64,000 bases of DNA from Circinella umbellata (GCA_025093555.1 JAIWNF010000066.1:172337-236336), one strand, 5' to 3'; positions 53,556-64,000 are shown, numbered from the stretch's first letter. Numbers and translations: made by a program. The notes: generated by a model not told the origin, from the sequence alone.

Positions 53556-53928
53556 AGGATGACCAGAATATCTATAACCAAAGATACCCTTGTAAAAAAT
53601 TATTGATGTGTAGTAACGAACATTGATATTCAACTTTTAAAAATTCCATGATATACACACAGTAGCTAAGCATGTCATTATGTATGGAAAAATAAAGAAA
53701 TATATACGTAATTGATATTACTACGATTACTATTGCGAGTTTAATTTATTACATTTGAGCTAAGCAAATCAAAGCTTTTTTATCAAGTACAAAAGAAAGA
53801 GTAATTATATGGTGATGCAATGATATAAAAGGAAAATTGAATAGATTATTTTTGAAAAAATAGAAGCACAGAACGTTATTGGTATATATGTTTGATTATA
53901 AAAAATATAAAAATATTTTTTTTAGGGG

Positions 53929-56900
53929 TTATGAAGGATTGCGATTTTGGCATAGCTTTGATTGTGCGCGCTCTTTACAGTTTGCAAGGCCACATCTACA
54001 AGTACGTGTACGTTTTCGTGGTAATTCCCATGTCGAAATAGGGACTACAGTTGATGATGAGCGATGTGTGAGTACATTAGGTGATAAAGATATATGGGAA
54101 TGTTGTGGGAGTATTAGCGGTGTTGGTGGCACTGATGGTGGTATTGACGGTGTAAATGAGGAGGGTGGTTGAAGTGGCCTGGAAGTTGGTGGCGGATAGT
54201 ATCGTATATCTTGTGGAATGTACGGCTGTATACCCTGCGGAACGAAAGGCTCGTGCTGTTGTTGGCGTGTAGATGTTGAATGGGGCCGTTGAGCTGGAGT
54301 TATTGATAAAGAAGAATTTGATACGCCATTGGATAATATAGGAGGTGGAAGCACAAAGGAGTTGGTATTCGATAAAGTAATTGTTGCATCAGTTGGTATA
54401 TTTGGAGACGGCGGTAAACTTATATCATTGCTTCGACTAGGAGATTGCAACTGTTCCCTCATGGTTATCAATTCGGTGTTATTTCTGGTAATTGTACGGT
54501 CTATTACTTGACCAGAACACCAAGATTTGTGGTGTGATTTGAGAATTTCAGGTGTTTTATAGAATATATCATTACCATTAGCATGGTTACTATTCCATTG
54601 TTGGGCTTTTTGATTCCAATCAATTGGTATATCTGTGCTTCTGGGCATTATATTTGAAAATAAAACGAATTCCTGGCGGGTATGAATAGGAGTTACAGCA
54701 TATCTGGTTTTTAACCTTGAAGCAATATACTTGTACATTTTTCCTTTTTGGTTACTTGTAGCTCCAATTGGCAACACTAATCGCGTACTTAATCTGATTG
54801 GTAATAATGGATCTAAACCATGATTATTGTTGTTCTCCGTGCTAACAGTATCGATGTGTATATTACTAGCAATCTCCTGTGGAAAAGGTGTGATACCAAA
54901 TGTCTCATCAGATTTACGTAATTTCAAAGCATTCTTGACTATGAGAGATGCTGATGGATCGTATCTTTTTTTAGATTTATCATCCAATGGCAATGACTCT
55001 TCTAAGTTGGAGATAGTTTGTGTTAACCACGGATCATAATGACCTAAATGTTTTCTACCATGTCTATTTTTTGATCCAACCTACAGTTTAAAAAAAAGAA
55101 TATCAGGACAAAAAATTAATAAATAATTCTAATTCTAGTATTTAGGTTGGTTGGTTTTTGTACAAATACATACATCAATATTGTGCCGTAATCGGTAATC
55201 CGCTAACATACAGTTGGTCATATGTGGGCCAGCACCGAACGAGCCAAACTTTCGGATTATGTTTTGATGCACACCTCCTTCAAGAGAATTAGTACCTCTA
55301 CTACATCGATACATTGGAAGATTGTTTTTATCTACCCCCATTTCAAAATATAATGGTATTTCTGGTGGGTCTGATACTTCTCCCATACGTATAGCCTTCA
55401 GAACATTACGTGCTTGCTTCCATGTTTCATGGTCAAAAAGAGGTTTTCTAGTGGTATCACATTCTAATGGACCATATTCAGCAAAAAGATTTTGAACGAC
55501 AGGGTATAAATCTTCAGGCTGAGGAACTGTTCTTCTACATCGGCGCAAAACCCAAGCAGGATTTTTAGTCAGCATGTAATCCCATGAATGGCCAATTGTT
55601 CGTAAATGTTTTTCTATTCGGTTACGGTCTTCACTATTAGCAACAAATATAGCATCTCGGAAACGACGTTTGAATTCTTTAGCCAAAAGGTGCTTTTTTG
55701 GAACTTTGATCATATCCATGAGATGAAAAATATCTTTTAAAATTCTTGGATTAGGGGACTGGGTATATTGCTGTTCTGATGTCAAATTTGGAAGATATTG
55801 TGATCCTGCTGTAGAAATTAATTCATGCGCAATTGGTATATCATTGGAATCATTGTCAGATGAAGAAGAGGACGTAGCAATTAATGCTGTTTCGATATAA
55901 TCATCGTTTGTTTCTCTATATTCATCAGGATTACGTTCAGGAACTACGGAGGTATCATTTTCACTTGGTATTAAGGAAGGTGATGGTATACACTGATCGG
56001 GGTTTTCGGTACGAAGTAGAGAAATCGGGACTGGAATAACAAAAGGAGGGCATCCAAATTCTGACAAAGTTTTAGCTTCACCTTCTTTTGTCATCACCAA
56101 TGCACCAGGGATCCCAACTCTTGTAACAGTAAATGGAATCTCCACCGAATTAGTTTGGTTATCTTGAGTCACTTGTTCAGCAATATGACCAAATGCTACA
56201 GGACTTCCAAGATATTGCAAAGAGCAATGGAGACCAGCGGGTATATAATCCGGGAGGATCTTTCCAAAAACGTTGAGATCCTTGACCGATTCAAATATTT
56301 TGAATGATGCCCAAGCATCAAGGGCAGCATACATCACCTGATTCTCGTCTAATGCGCCGGATTCCCAATCACTTAAACGCAAATTCGAATCTTTAGACAA
56401 TTTACCACCAAGCACAAGTGCAGATATGTCTGATAGACCCAAAGTACCACGCTCAATAGCACCTCGACGTCGGCAAAACGCACCAAGCTCCAAAGCACCT
56501 TTCCAAGCTATGCCAAAATCACGGTTAAGCTTTTTTAAATCACCTTTTACATTTCGACCAGCTTTCACTATAGTCGAATCACTAATTAATAACGCCAGAG
56601 CACGTGGAACACCTTCAGATGATTTGATACGAAATAACCAAACTGAATCTGCACATGCAACTTGTATCAAAGAAACCTTTCCAGTAGCATTGGTTATTGG
56701 ATTGTAGTTCCATTCACAGTCAAAACCAACCACAAGAGAATCACTTATACCGTCGGATTTGTTTCGGATGGCTTGAACGGCTTGATCAACTTGCTCGTTG
56801 GTTTGAACAAGATTGACTGAGACACTACTGGGCAATTGTAAAAACGGTACTGGATGGTTTTGATGATCTTCGTTTGTTGATTGTTGGATATTATGAGTAT

Positions 56901-58659
56901 GGGTATTATTGGTATGAAGTGTACGTTTGAGAGACGGTAAAGACCGTTCAAGCAGACGACGATCACCCTTTACATTGTCCGTAAAAAATAGATCTGGTTG
57001 CTGATGGTTATACAAACGATACGAATGCATCATTTCCTTCAACGGTGCTTCAAGATGAGTGGTTGATTTTGTTGGAACTAAAAGTTGGAGACGTATTTCT
57101 TCATACTCGTTACAAAGGGTATATAATGCAGTGAACGCGGATGATCCTCCAAGTTTTGCCATATGCTTTGGTACTTTAAAGGAATGGTCACCTTTAAGAA
57201 TAATCCCACCAAGGATAGCCAACTCTTTATCCATCAATGGTTGTAATTGGTCGATAAGTGCTGTATACACTAGTCGCAAGTATCCAGTTGAAGGTACATA
57301 ACCTGCATATCCTTCTGGATCTTTGAAACTTGAAAAACGTTTGTATATAATTGGATTATTACCACGAGGGATATCATGAAAGGTTGGGTATTTTTGACGA
57401 TGCACAAGTGAGTTTAGGTATTGTAAATGGAGTCTGGCATGTCTTAGTGTATGGAATTCTCGTAAAGCTCGTTGTAACCTATGGACACCCATACCATTTT
57501 GCATAACTATACGCAGTAGATCGCCAAGGTGTTTGGACACAGCACTTCGATGAGTTAAATATGCTGGAAATTCAGCTTGAAGATGCGATGGCAACTGTTC
57601 CATAATTCGACTGTCATGTGCGTTTAAACTAGTCTTACAACTTTTATTGGTGCATCGATACCTTGAAGACATGATGTAGAAGCAACTAAAGAAAGATATA
57701 TATGTTAGTTTTCGATTAATCGAAAACGTAGACTAGAATTATTACCTATCAATGTCTACAACTCGACGAGCACGTGGGTCGCTATTAAATCCTTTACTGT
57801 TTAGTTTTTGTTTACAATCGGGACACTTTAACATTGTAGTAATTAAACGATGAGGTGACCAAAGAAAAACACGAGGGTGATATAACTTTTTAGGATCAGC
57901 AGGCCCAGAGTATAATGCAAAATATGGAGAAGGTGGTTCAATCCAAAAAGTATTATGATTCTGATCATATTCTCGTGGACCTTGCTTGCCATCCTTAACT
58001 ATACGGTTTTGTAACTTCTCAAAATACTCGGTGAGAATTGGAGCCTCCACATAATTAGTACTATCATCTTCTACCGTTAGATCATCTTCTGCTTCACTGC
58101 TGCTATCATCATCGTCGTCACATTGAGGCATATCTTCCACTTCCGTGTTTCGTGACAAAGTACCAATGGTACAAATGTTATTATCAACTGTTGCCTCGGG
58201 CTATATTGAAAGTATAAAGTTGGTTAGCATTTTATACACTATAAGCTTTTATTTTGTTAGAGCCACACAAGCCTACTCACATTGTTTCCAGAGTTAGGCA
58301 CTCTATCATCTATGTTACTGTCGAATGATAAAGATATATCACTATTGTTTGATGATGAAGGAACATTATCATCGCTCGATACTATAGGGATATTTTGTTG
58401 ACGAGAACTCTATATTACATTATACATGTCCTACTGTTAAAAAAATACTTTTCACGATGTTTTATTAAATATTTTGACGAACCGTTTTAGAAGCGGAATT
58501 GCTAGCTTCTTGATGATCAATGGATGGTAGAGCTGATCCAAAATTTAAAGATGTTTGACCTGCTACTTGCTTTTTATGTCTGCCACCATTTGGATTAGCA
58601 CCACCCTTTTTTCTTCCTCTTTGCTTTGTATTAAATTTAAACGGGCTTCCAGTATTCAT
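53929..58659 (-). CDS. DDE transposase with DUF6729-like N-terminal domain and inserted WRN-type 3'-5' exonuclease
   Basis: Five exons, in coding order 58659-58483, 58409-58281, 58200-57746, 57685-55174, 55080-53929; 1474 aa, no stop or frameshift. An AT-hook-like basic patch lies at about residues 14-20, then an acidic stretch. A Cys-bearing domain (about 200-300) has CPDC (228-231), RRVVDID, and CTNKSCK; I take it to be DUF6729. The DDE core has Asp420 in KGDHSFKVPKH, Asp490 in LFFTDN and Glu1056 in RGTNSLEGGVHQNI. Between Asp490 and Glu1056 lies a full DEDDy exonuclease (about 544-723): FDCEW (Asp576, Glu578), NVKGD (Asp636), YAALDA (Tyr706, Asp710). The tail after 1091 is Ser/Pro-rich and ends in CRCGLANC. 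Introns are short with GTATGT or GTAATA-type donors, except intron 1 (GTTCGT, less sure). It is probably a self-mobilising or domesticated transposase; activity is inferred. Confidence 0.85.
57708..57727. repeat. Perfect 20-bp palindrome inside intron 3 of the transposase gene
   Basis: GTTTTCGATTAATCGAAAAC equals its own reverse complement. It lies inside the 60-nt intron 57686-57745, 22 nt from the acceptor. In the pre-mRNA it can only form a hairpin with a tiny loop; in DNA it could be a protein-binding site. Confidence 0.8.
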
Positions 58660-58794
58660 TTTTATTAAAAAAAGTATAAAACAAAAAGGAAAAAGAAATA
58701 AAGTGACAGGTGCCTATTGGCCTCTTTTATTTTGATATTGTCAATGCAAAAAAGAGAGGGGTATGAAAAGCACGCTTTTTTCGCGTAGTACAAA

Positions 58795-58858
58795 AGAGAC
58801 TATCTCACAATTTGATAGGCTGTTTGACATTGTTTCAGAGACTATCTCAAAAATTGAT
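58795..58858 (-). repeat. Right subterminal direct repeats
   Basis: Two 22-bp copies, 58795-58816 and 58837-58858, with a period of 42 bp. They match at 20 of 22 positions and both begin AGAGACTATCTCA. Each contains the small palindrome GAGACTATCTC-type core. They lie between the transposase start codon and the candidate right terminus. Confidence 0.75.
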
Positions 58859-58870
58859 TCGCTAATTTTT

Positions 58871-58894
58871 GGGCCCAGGCACTTCAGACCCGCC
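58871..58894 (-). repeat. Candidate right terminal inverted repeat
   Basis: Read on the minus strand it starts GGCGGGTCTGAAGTG and ends CTGGGCCC, resembling the left end at 53328-53350. The sequence outside (ATTATATCAC) does not repeat the left flank, so a target duplication is not visible. Confidence 0.45.
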
Positions 58895-59479
58895 ATTATA
58901 TCACGTGAATGATTACCTAATCATTTAATAACTGTTAATTTATTTAATAAAGAATATATTCTTAAAATCTTCTATGTTTATACATCTTGAAATATTAAAT
59001 ATATTATAAATTAAATATCAATAAGAATCACCATGAAGGGTTAAAAGCTTGCAGTAGCAAGCTGATTCTTATTAATAAACTTTTATTTTTATATATATTT
59101 ATTTCTGAAAAACATAAAAATTAATTGATCTTAAATGTTTTTTATATATATAATTAATAATAAAAAAATAAAATATTGATGGAATATTTTAAAAAGAAAG
59201 GATTCTCTTTCTTTTTACAAATATATAAAGATATTGTACTAGACAGAAAAAGGAAAGAATAAAATGATTTTCTTTTATAGTCATTTGTAGTTGTTTTTTA
59301 TTAATAGTAAGTAGTGGTGGTAGTGCAAGTGGTTTAGGGCTAAAATATTTAATAATAAATAATATGTATAAATAAATAATAAATTTTATTTATTTTATAG
59401 TTATATAAATATTACAGATGATATAAAAATAAAGAAATTTTTATAATCATTAGATTTAAATTTAACCCTCATGGTTAAG
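58895..59479. other. AT-rich flank with one hairpin
   Basis: No gene. AATAAGAATCA (59020-59030) is complementary to TGATTCTTATT (59063-59073), enclosing a second stem AGCTTGC/GCAAGCT around 59046-59063. The surroundings are extremely AT-rich. Confidence 0.5.
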
Positions 59480-61800
59480 TTTGATTAATTTTTCTTTTAG
59501 ATCCTATCTTAGGTGAAGGCATACATGGTGGAAGTGGTGAAGGGTCAGGGCCTTCAATTGATGGAAGGACAATTTCATAATCATTTTTGATAGTTACAAG
59601 AGTAGCTTTCATTATTGCTTTTGTTTACCACACCAAAGTAAGAAGTGGAATGAATTTCTTTGAGAAGTCATTGATAGATGCAGGAAATTTGTATAGACCA
59701 ATACCTTTAATATATATAACAGAACCAGTAGGACAGTCTTCAATGTACAATGTAAGATTGTTACCTATTTAAAAGCAATAATATTCAATAGGTTGACATT
59801 ATAGTGTGATAACACAATATGAATACTAAATAATATATTTACCAGAAATGAAAGGCCTAAGACTTTAATATCATTTATCTTACTTAGAGCTTCTTTGGTC
59901 AAATAAGTCAAAATATCTTTTAATGTTCATGGAAGTTTCAAGCAGCCTCATTGATTGCTTTTGTGTTGAATGGGTCATCAGAGCAACCTGCTTCTATACA
60001 CTGTATTCAACATCTCCATGTTTTATAACCAAATCTACTTTTGCTCCCACCGCTTTCCTGTCGAGTTGACCTTGCTCATTGGTAGATCGGTCCATATTTT
60101 TTCTAATTGATGAGCTGAGGCTCATTTTCTCACCACTATATATAAGCATGAATACTTAATGGCTATGTTGCTACACATGCACAAATCGTGCCATCATAAT
60201 AATTTAGTGTAAAAGTTTACCTTTGAACACGGAATTCTGAATCATCGAAACAAGATTGAATAAAGCCCCATTTTCGGTGTACAAGGTCTGCTTCTGTGTC
60301 ATCATTTGTAGGTAATATTCTGTGCAAGAAGAGGTTGGTGATCTGAATAATGGACAATTGAGCCCAAACAAATCAGATTGAACTATAGGGTCAAAGTCAT
60401 GCAGTTTTCTGTGTTTCAAAAGCTCATCCAAGGTATTCTGCATGATGAAACAGTCTTAAATTATAACCGGCATACACTTATAAAAACTCATCACTACTCA
60501 CATATGCTCAACATGACACTTTAACCTTTCCATTATAAGACAATAAGTAATCCTTGAGAGATTCAGGCAATGGAGGAAGTTCGATAGGTTTGAATGTATT
60601 AATTTGATGGAGTTCTTCAGGTGAAAATATTTTTTCCAAACATTGTCTTTAGTATTCAAAATAATTGAATGGGCAGGACTAAATACAAAATGAGATATTG
60701 ATCAGCATGTTATTTCTTCTAAAGACTTTCACCCATCCTCAAAAAAATATTTCTTAAACTTACTGGTGGTGTAAATACTTTAAGCTACCAATTTCATCTT
60801 ATCTTCTACTGCCACTCTTTCTACTTGTCCAGATACAGAACCTGCATTACTAGCATTTATCCACCACTTTTGATATGGTTGAAGATTCTCATACATATTC
60901 TGGACATATTGACAATTATAGCAGTCAAAGATGTATTGTGACTTGATGAATTTGAGGTAGTAGCATTATCGGTGATGGGAGAGTAGTGCCATTTCTTATG
61001 TTGTTGTTATTGTGGTGCTGGTGCAAATAAGAGGGGCAGTTCCTATATTATTATTTGAGTGGAAGCAGATGTACATAAATGTTGTTCTTATCATTGCTAT
61101 TGTTGGCAGTGGAGGTAGTAGTAGAAGTAGTAAAAGTAGTAGTTGTTAACTTGTTATTGTTGACAGTAGAAAAAGTAGTAGCAGTTATATTATTATTACT
61201 ATTATTAGTGGTGGAACCTGTACGTGTAGAATTGTTGTAGTTGTTAGTAGTAAAAAAAAGTATTAGCAATAGTTATTGTAATTTTTAAATAACCATTGAT
61301 GTATATACAAATATAAACATGAACACGAGAAAAAAACAGACAAAAGCTTACCAAACAACTTCCAACTCACTCTGCTTTTTGCCTAATACACATAAACTTG
61401 ACTTAGTATGTTGTATGATTATATATAGCAGATCTTTTCAAAAAAGTACTTACCAAATTCTTGCCTATTATTCTTACTTCTTTATCAATGGCAGCTGGCC
61501 AAACTTGTTGATTGTTTTGTTATGAGGAGTATTATTTTGGATAATATAGTCGACATGCTTTAACAAAGTCTACGATACTACAGTTTTCATTGGTATCAAA
61601 GTATTGATGGATAACTTGTTCAACTTCCTGCGTTTGCCATGGTACCCAAACAATGATTTTAAAATAAAGGGCAACAACTAAACCAGGCAGCAAATCAATG
61701 CAGCCAAGCAACTCTGTTTTTTTTACATTCAGACAACTCTTACCAGTGCAGCACACACAACCATTGCGTTTCTCTTTTTGCCCACACAATCAAAAACAAA
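59480..61800 (-). pseudogene. Decayed multi-exon protein gene, family not identified
   Basis: The minus strand holds a chain of coding-like blocks broken by stops and shifts. 61789-61532 is an open Cys-bearing block, NGCVCCTGKSCLNVKKTELLGC then LPGLVVALYFKIIVWVPWQTQEVEQ. 61269-61051 is an Asn/Ser/Thr repeat. 60960-60790 includes YQKWWINASNAGSVSG and ends at a stop. 60640-60530 reads LEKIFSPEELHQINTFKPIELPPLPESLKDYL, then a stop. 60443-60204 is open with intact splice-like ends. 60130-59990 includes DRKAVGAKVDLVIKHGDVEYS, then a stop/shift. 59930-59480 has an intact-looking intron and a premature stop. The style resembles multicopy orphan gene families of Mucorales, but this is impression only. 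It lies between two transposon-related genes. Confidence 0.55.
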
Positions 61801-63046
61801 TAGTAAGAGTTTATTATTAAGTCGTAATGTTTTAACATGCATTTGTATTTTCTAATATATTTTTATTTATCAGTATAATATATAGACATTCTTTTGTGTT
61901 AGTGCTGTTCCATCATATTGAAAAAGGGGTGTAATTTATATATTTTTCTCTGTAATTTTACACTGAAAAAAAAGAAGGTGGAGGAATTACTTGTTACTGG
62001 AAGCAAGGTAAAAACTAAGTATCAAACAATTTTTTTTCTTCCTATTTATCGTTTACAATAATTTTCAAAAGGGCTCTTTGATGGACTCTGTAGATCCTTC
62101 TGCTTTGTTTCCCGCTCATTGTAACCCAAGTAGACAGTGATGGACCATGTAGTTCGTTCTGCCTCTCTTCCCTCTCCTTGACTACACGTTCTTCTATATT
62201 TGTTTATATTACATACATTTCATTTTTTTTTTCGTTTTCTATTAATCAATATTTTACATTTACGCCTTCCATATTTATTAGATAATCTATCTTAGAGAAA
62301 TACAAGTGTTTTGGAATTTTTAAACAGTCCAAAACGAACATGGTGAGCAAGAAGGATCTATGAGGAAACTGTTACTGACATGATCGGTACTATGGTAAGA
62401 AAAAAATATGTCATTCCTTTTATATGCAAAGGCAATCCCCTTCTTGGACCTTATATAATAATCCTTTTTCTAACCAAGCAAAAAAAAAAAAAAAAAACTC
62501 ATGATGCGCAAAAGCAGTCTAAAAATCCAGGAGTCATATAATACTTTTTGTCTTAAATAGTATATATAGTACAATTGTAATTTGCTCTCCCCTTTTCCTT
62601 CTTTTTATAAATAATCATTTCTTCACCAACCTCCAGAGTTGGTATGTATTTCGAAACATTATTATTATAGTCTAGATAGTATCATTCTATTAACAGCGAC
62701 AACCAAGCTATTCTATATCAGTACAAGCATAACTACATCAACAAGACGATTACATTTTTGCCTCATCTTCTATCTTTTTTGACTAATTGGTTTGAGAAAC
62801 TTGAGAGATGCTTGGGATTAGTATGTTTTGTCGTTTATTTAAAAGGCACAACCGAACGCCCTTGAGACTGTCCTTATGATGAAAGACTTTCAACAGCCGA
62901 ACAGGTTTCCAGGTGGCCCAAATCACATGCACGCAAACAGTAAGATGACTTTTTTTTATCAGTAGGTTTTTTCATGGTAGAATTATTATTAAAGTACAAG
63001 CGTGCAATCTTGTACAAGAAATTGACCAGCTCACATTCCACGTTCC
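61801..63046. other. Repeat-rich interval without a supported gene
   Basis: Two diverged copies of a stretch beginning GATGGAC occur at 62080 and 62139 (period 59), sharing GATGGAC..TGTAG and TTCTGC. Fragments with coding flavour around 62330-62400 and 62840-63050 contain stops and are probably relics. Confidence 0.4.
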
Positions 63047-63247
63047 TTGGAAGAATTGGCGTCATTTGTTAATTTGAAGAATATACTCACTCTGCTGATG
63101 GTGGCAGAAACCTTTTGGCGGCTGTGTCGACCTTTGAATGAAGAAGAGTTTTGGGAAATGAAATGGCGTCCGTCTCACTCTACCATCTACTCTTTGATTG
63201 ATTCCACCAAGGATCGGCGTCGCTTTTGCGCATTACGTTTTGAGTAA
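63047..63247 (+). CDS. Small open frame, possibly the last exon of an unidentified or broken gene
   Basis: The frame reads EELASFVNLKNILTLLMVAET and FWRLCRPLNEEEFWEMKWRPSHS, ending TKDRRRFCALRFE. The composition is protein-like (balanced charge, Trp, Cys), unlike the AT-derived frames elsewhere. There is no ATG at its head; it opens on a TTG. An upstream exon could not be identified with confidence. It may be a relic. The family is unknown. Confidence 0.3.
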   Translation: MEELASFVNLKNILTLLMVAETFWRLCRPLNEEEFWEMKWRPSHSTIYSLIDSTKDRRRFCALRFE

Positions 63248-63526
63248 TGATGATAAACGTACTAATTATAGTGTGTGATAGTTTGATAGTTAGTATTAGT
63301 CACAATACCCATCCCCCCACATATATAATTATGTATCTGAATATTCATATCAATAAAAATGTTAATTGTTACCCTGGACTATTACATAGCAGTAGTCCCA
63401 AGCGCGAAAGTATGATCAGAAGCTAGGTCAATGTGTATCTGATAAAAGAAAAAGAGAGGCGGCATCATCGAAAATGCGGTGAATTGTGTTTGAGATTGCT
63501 GAAAAAAACGAGGGTCATCAAAAAAG
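63248..63526. other. Spacer, 3' flank of the Tc1-like transposase
   Basis: AT-rich sequence between a possible relic exon (+) and the transposase stop (-). The transposon's right-hand terminal repeat should lie here or to the left, but I could not define it without the other end. Confidence 0.4.
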
Positions 63527-64000
63527 TTACTTTGCAGGCTTTTCAGAGGCTCTGCTTATTACGGCACTTGTCAAGCATTCATGTGAATGCCAAACAAAGT
63601 ATTTGAAGTCATTCAGTTTCAGGCTATTAGAAGCATCGCCGATTCTTGTCATCAGGGTCTCTGTTTCTAGAAACTTGTTACGTTTTACTTTACTCTTAAC
63701 CACTGACCAAAACTGTTCAATTGGATTAGGCTCTGGAGAATAGGGGGGCAAGTAGATGTAGTGATAACCACGAGATTCTGCATATTTAGCGATATCAGCC
63801 GATGTATAGGTTGAAGCATTATCCATCACGAGGTAATGACCTTTCATATGTAGATACCGGTCCATTTCATCCATTGTGGCTTTTAAAAAACCAACATAGT
63901 GAACCTTAACTGTGCCTTTCCTCACAAACCCAGCGCCTTCTCCTCGCTTTCTCTTTTTATTTGGTGGAGGCTGAGGAAGCCTGAGGCTGCATTTAATCAG
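63527..64000 (-). CDS. Tc1/mariner-type DDE transposase, C-terminal part (runs off the window)
   Basis: The frame is open from the window edge to a stop at 63527, giving about 157 residues. It holds the second and third catalytic positions of the Tc1/mariner (DDE_3) fold: Asp in HYLVMDNASTYTS and Glu in YSPEPNPIEQFWSVVKSKVKR, with the hallmark LPPYSPEPNPIE. A Lys/Arg-rich stretch (NKKRKRGEG) precedes it. The first catalytic Asp and the DNA-binding domain would lie beyond 64000. No stop or shift is seen in the visible part, so the copy could be intact. Spacing between the two visible acidic residues is about 35, as in the family. Confidence 0.9.
   Translation of the reverse strand: MIKCSLRLPQPPPNKKRKRGEGAGFVRKGTVKVHYVGFLKATMDEMDRYLHMKGHYLVMDNASTYTSADIAKYAESRGYHYIYLPPYSPEPNPIEQFWSVVKSKVKRNKFLETETLMTRIGDASNSLKLNDFKYFVWHSHECLTSAVISRASEKPAK

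Larger units (their letters stand above)
53328..58894 (-). mobile_element. Candidate complete DNA transposon encoding a DDE transposase with an internal exonuclease
   Basis: The boundaries are proposed from imperfect terminal inverted repeats: 53328-53350 at the left, and 58871-58894, read on the other strand, at the right. They match at 17 of 24 positions, including a shared CTGGGCC. Inside each end are direct repeats (left 53431-53466 and 53519-53555; right 58795-58816 and 58837-58858), and the left end also has a perfect 19-bp-arm hairpin. The only gene inside is the five-exon transposase, reading right to left. I see no clear target-site duplication, so the ends may be slightly misplaced or the insertion may be old. 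If right, the element is about 5.57 kb. Confidence 0.55.

Noticed and set aside
53879..54172. Plus-strand open frame rich in Gly
   Set aside because: It is antisense to the last exon of the transposase gene, which has the clear protein signal.
54993..55135. The Pro/Ser-rich frame 53929-54993 as a separate gene
   Set aside because: A GTATGT donor at 55173 and an AG acceptor at 55081 join it in frame to the main transposase exon; it has no ATG of its own at the head.

Overview
The window looks like nuclear DNA of an early-diverging filamentous fungus, most likely Mucoromycota (Mucorales-like). It is very AT-rich and full of homopolymer runs and microsatellites. Genes are cut by many short introns (about 45-170 bp) with GTAAGT/GTATGT-like donors. 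Many proteins carry poly-Asn/Gln/Asp/Ser tracts. The recognisable proteins are fungal: Zn2Cys6/fungal-TF proteins, an Snf4-type AMPK gamma subunit, an ARS-binding-protein-2-like protein and a Ypp1/TTC7-like protein. The taxonomic call is inference; there is no rRNA or marker gene here.

Layout. 1-12.7 kb: a beta-sandwich protein with a 14-nt microexon (+), a nucleoplasmin-like chaperone (-), a small coiled-coil protein (+), a TTC7/Ypp1-type PI4-kinase scaffold (-) and an ARF GTPase (-). 12.7-15.1 kb has no gene I can support. 15.1-22.1 kb: Snf4 (+), a Zn2Cys6 factor (-) and a tetraspanin (-). 22.1-29.1 kb is a 7-kb gene-poor stretch holding several strong inverted repeats, one of them GC-rich and possibly a structured RNA or foldback element. 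29.1-37.1 kb: an unidentified low-complexity protein (+), EMC10 (+), an MCUR1/FMP32-family mitochondrial protein (+) and a PhoD-like phosphatase (-). 37.1-39.7 kb has no gene but a 44-nt nested palindrome. 39.7-51.9 kb: an LST2-like protein without a FYVE finger (-), an unidentified 684-aa protein (-) divergent from an Abp2-like protein (+), a fungal-TF-domain protein without a zinc cluster (-), and a Yop1/REEP ER-shaping protein (-) with an 11-nt microexon.

53.3-64 kb is the accessory part. Its centrepiece is a five-exon minus-strand gene encoding about 1474 aa. The protein reads as a DDE transposase in which a complete WRN/DnaQ-type 3'-5' exonuclease domain sits between the second and third catalytic acidic residues. 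It follows a Cys-bearing domain I take to be DUF6729. Candidate terminal inverted repeats, subterminal direct repeats and a perfect 19-bp hairpin flank the gene, so it may be an intact 5.6-kb DNA transposon. To its right lie a decayed multi-exon gene and the C-terminal half of a Tc1/mariner-type transposase that runs off the window.

Most genes are independent housekeeping units, not operons. Three converge on membrane and phosphoinositide traffic (TTC7-like, ARF, LST2-like) and two on the ER (EMC10, Yop1), but I see no sign that this clustering is functional. Exon coordinates were assembled by hand from splice-site motifs and reading-frame continuity. Every multi-exon model adds up to a whole number of codons.
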